A stretch of DNA of 61,919 nt from Cardiobacteriaceae bacterium. GTDB lineage: Bacteria; Pseudomonadota; Gammaproteobacteria; Cardiobacteriales; Cardiobacteriaceae. The position numbers and the translations under genes were made by a program. The notes under the pieces are model-generated. The model ran no database searches. It was not told the origin of the DNA and was given only the letters and a program-made list of their open reading frames with translations. Where the stretch lies: NCBI GenBank assembly GCA_017934275.1, contig JAGBJT010000023.1, forward strand, positions 1 to 61,919, read 5' to 3'. This document shows, piece by piece, positions 61,632 through 61,919 of the stretch. How positions within the stretch are numbered: the stretch's first letter is position 1; every line of letters begins with the position of its first letter.

Positions 61632-61919
61632 TCAATTCGTAACAAGATAGCTCATTATTGCCTCTTCAATTGTATTGTAATTATGAATAACGCTTCGTAT
61701 ATATTTTTTAAGATTTGCCCAAGTTTTCTCTATTGGATTTAATTCTGGGGAGTAAGGCGGTAAATTCAGCACTGTATGACCATATTTTTTCGCGTATTCG
61801 CGCAATTTTTCGATTTTATGAAATGAGGCATTATCTAAAATAATGACTGAATTCGGTTTTAGTTCTTTCATCAAGAATTCGACAAACCATTTTTCGAAAA
61901 ATTCACTTGTCATCGTGCC
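61627..61919 (-). mobile_element. IS630-family insertion sequence, right part truncated by the window edge
   Basis: The element end TATAGTC (61627-61633) abuts the preceding gene and is followed directly by the transposase stop codon. IS630 elements insert at TA, consistent with the TA at 61627-61628. The first bases match the MITE ends (TATAGTCG). Only about 290 bases are in view. Confidence 0.75.
61632..61919 (-). CDS. IS630-family transposase, C-terminal part (partial)
   Basis: The DDE nuclease end: IILDNASFHKIEKLREYAKKYGHTVLNLPPYSPELNPIEKTWANLKK. The Asp of LDNASFH is the second catalytic residue and the Glu of NPIEKTW the third; the first lies outside the window. At least 95 residues, continuing past 61919, with ATG at 61913 only an internal Met. 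The fragment in view is intact. Confidence 0.9.
   Translation of the reverse strand, partial: GTMTSEFFEKWFVEFLMKELKPNSVIILDNASFHKIEKLREYAKKYGHTVLNLPPYSPELNPIEKTWANLKKYIRSVIHNYNTIEEAIMSYLVTN

Noticed and set aside
1-61919. DNA uptake sequences of Neisseria or Haemophilus type
   Set aside because: I did not notice frequent GCCGTCTGAA- or AAGTGCGGT-like words; recurrent GACGGT and AACCGC words fit codon use and terminator stems. A proper word count would be needed to decide.

Overview
The window is AT-rich, densely coded, single-copy chromosomal DNA of a Gram-negative proteobacterium. LPS-type acyltransferases, a LolA-like protein, TamB and type IV pilus genes show an outer membrane. A MafA-family lipoprotein relic, a secreted ATP-dependent DNA ligase (LigE type) and a ~105 bp mobile repeat resembling one I recall from Neisseria genomes point to Neisseriaceae or to oral/animal-associated Gammaproteobacteria such as Cardiobacteriaceae. 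The sequence alone does not let me choose between them.

Layout. 1-4.8 kb: small hypothetical genes, an HMG-CoA reductase, glmU and a periplasmic repeat protein. 5-11 kb: aldehyde dehydrogenase behind a striking palindrome, a MoxR ATPase, hslVU, gap and a 28-codon membrane microprotein. 11-12.6 kb: ligE and a small lipoprotein. 12.8-25.4 kb: a 15-gene aryl polyene (APE) pigment-lipid locus on one strand, preceded by an 18-T tract. It holds a chain-length factor, acyltransferases, two ACPs, a glycosyltransferase, a thioesterase, a LolA-like protein, a fused ligase-dehydratase, an exporter, an FAD enzyme, a ketosynthase and a dehydratase, but no ketoreductase or second complete ketosynthase. 25.5-28 kb: a decayed maf-like toxin locus (SUKH immunity gene, start-less barnase-type RNase fragment, degenerate mafA) embedded in repeats. 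28-30.8 kb: relA, a two-hairpin leader and a small membrane protein gene. 30.9-38.1 kb: an SLC13 carrier and livK-livHMGF. 38.2-40.2 kb: ptsH-ptsI. 40.3-47.3 kb: NADAR protein, cysS, two cyclophilins, mnmE, lrgAB and a PTS-IIC-like membrane protein. 47.4-53.5 kb: tamB, rsfS, a membrane-anchored unknown, mutM and tRNA-Ser(GCU). 53.6-60.1 kb: recO, a glutamine amidotransferase, pilB-pilC-pilD-coaE and mtnN. 60.2-61.9 kb: repeats, a second copy of the two-hairpin leader, a tandem-repeat microprotein, a gene broken at a 10-A tract, and the end of an IS630-family element.

Housekeeping blocks are intact and conventional. The interest lies in the accessory parts: five full copies and one relic of a ~105 bp palindromic MITE, a separate intergenic repeat family with changing GC-rich hairpins, two homopolymer tracts placed where slippage would switch genes, two leaders with the same competing-hairpin plan but different sequence, and the toxin/immunity remnant. 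All functional statements come from reading motifs; no search was run.
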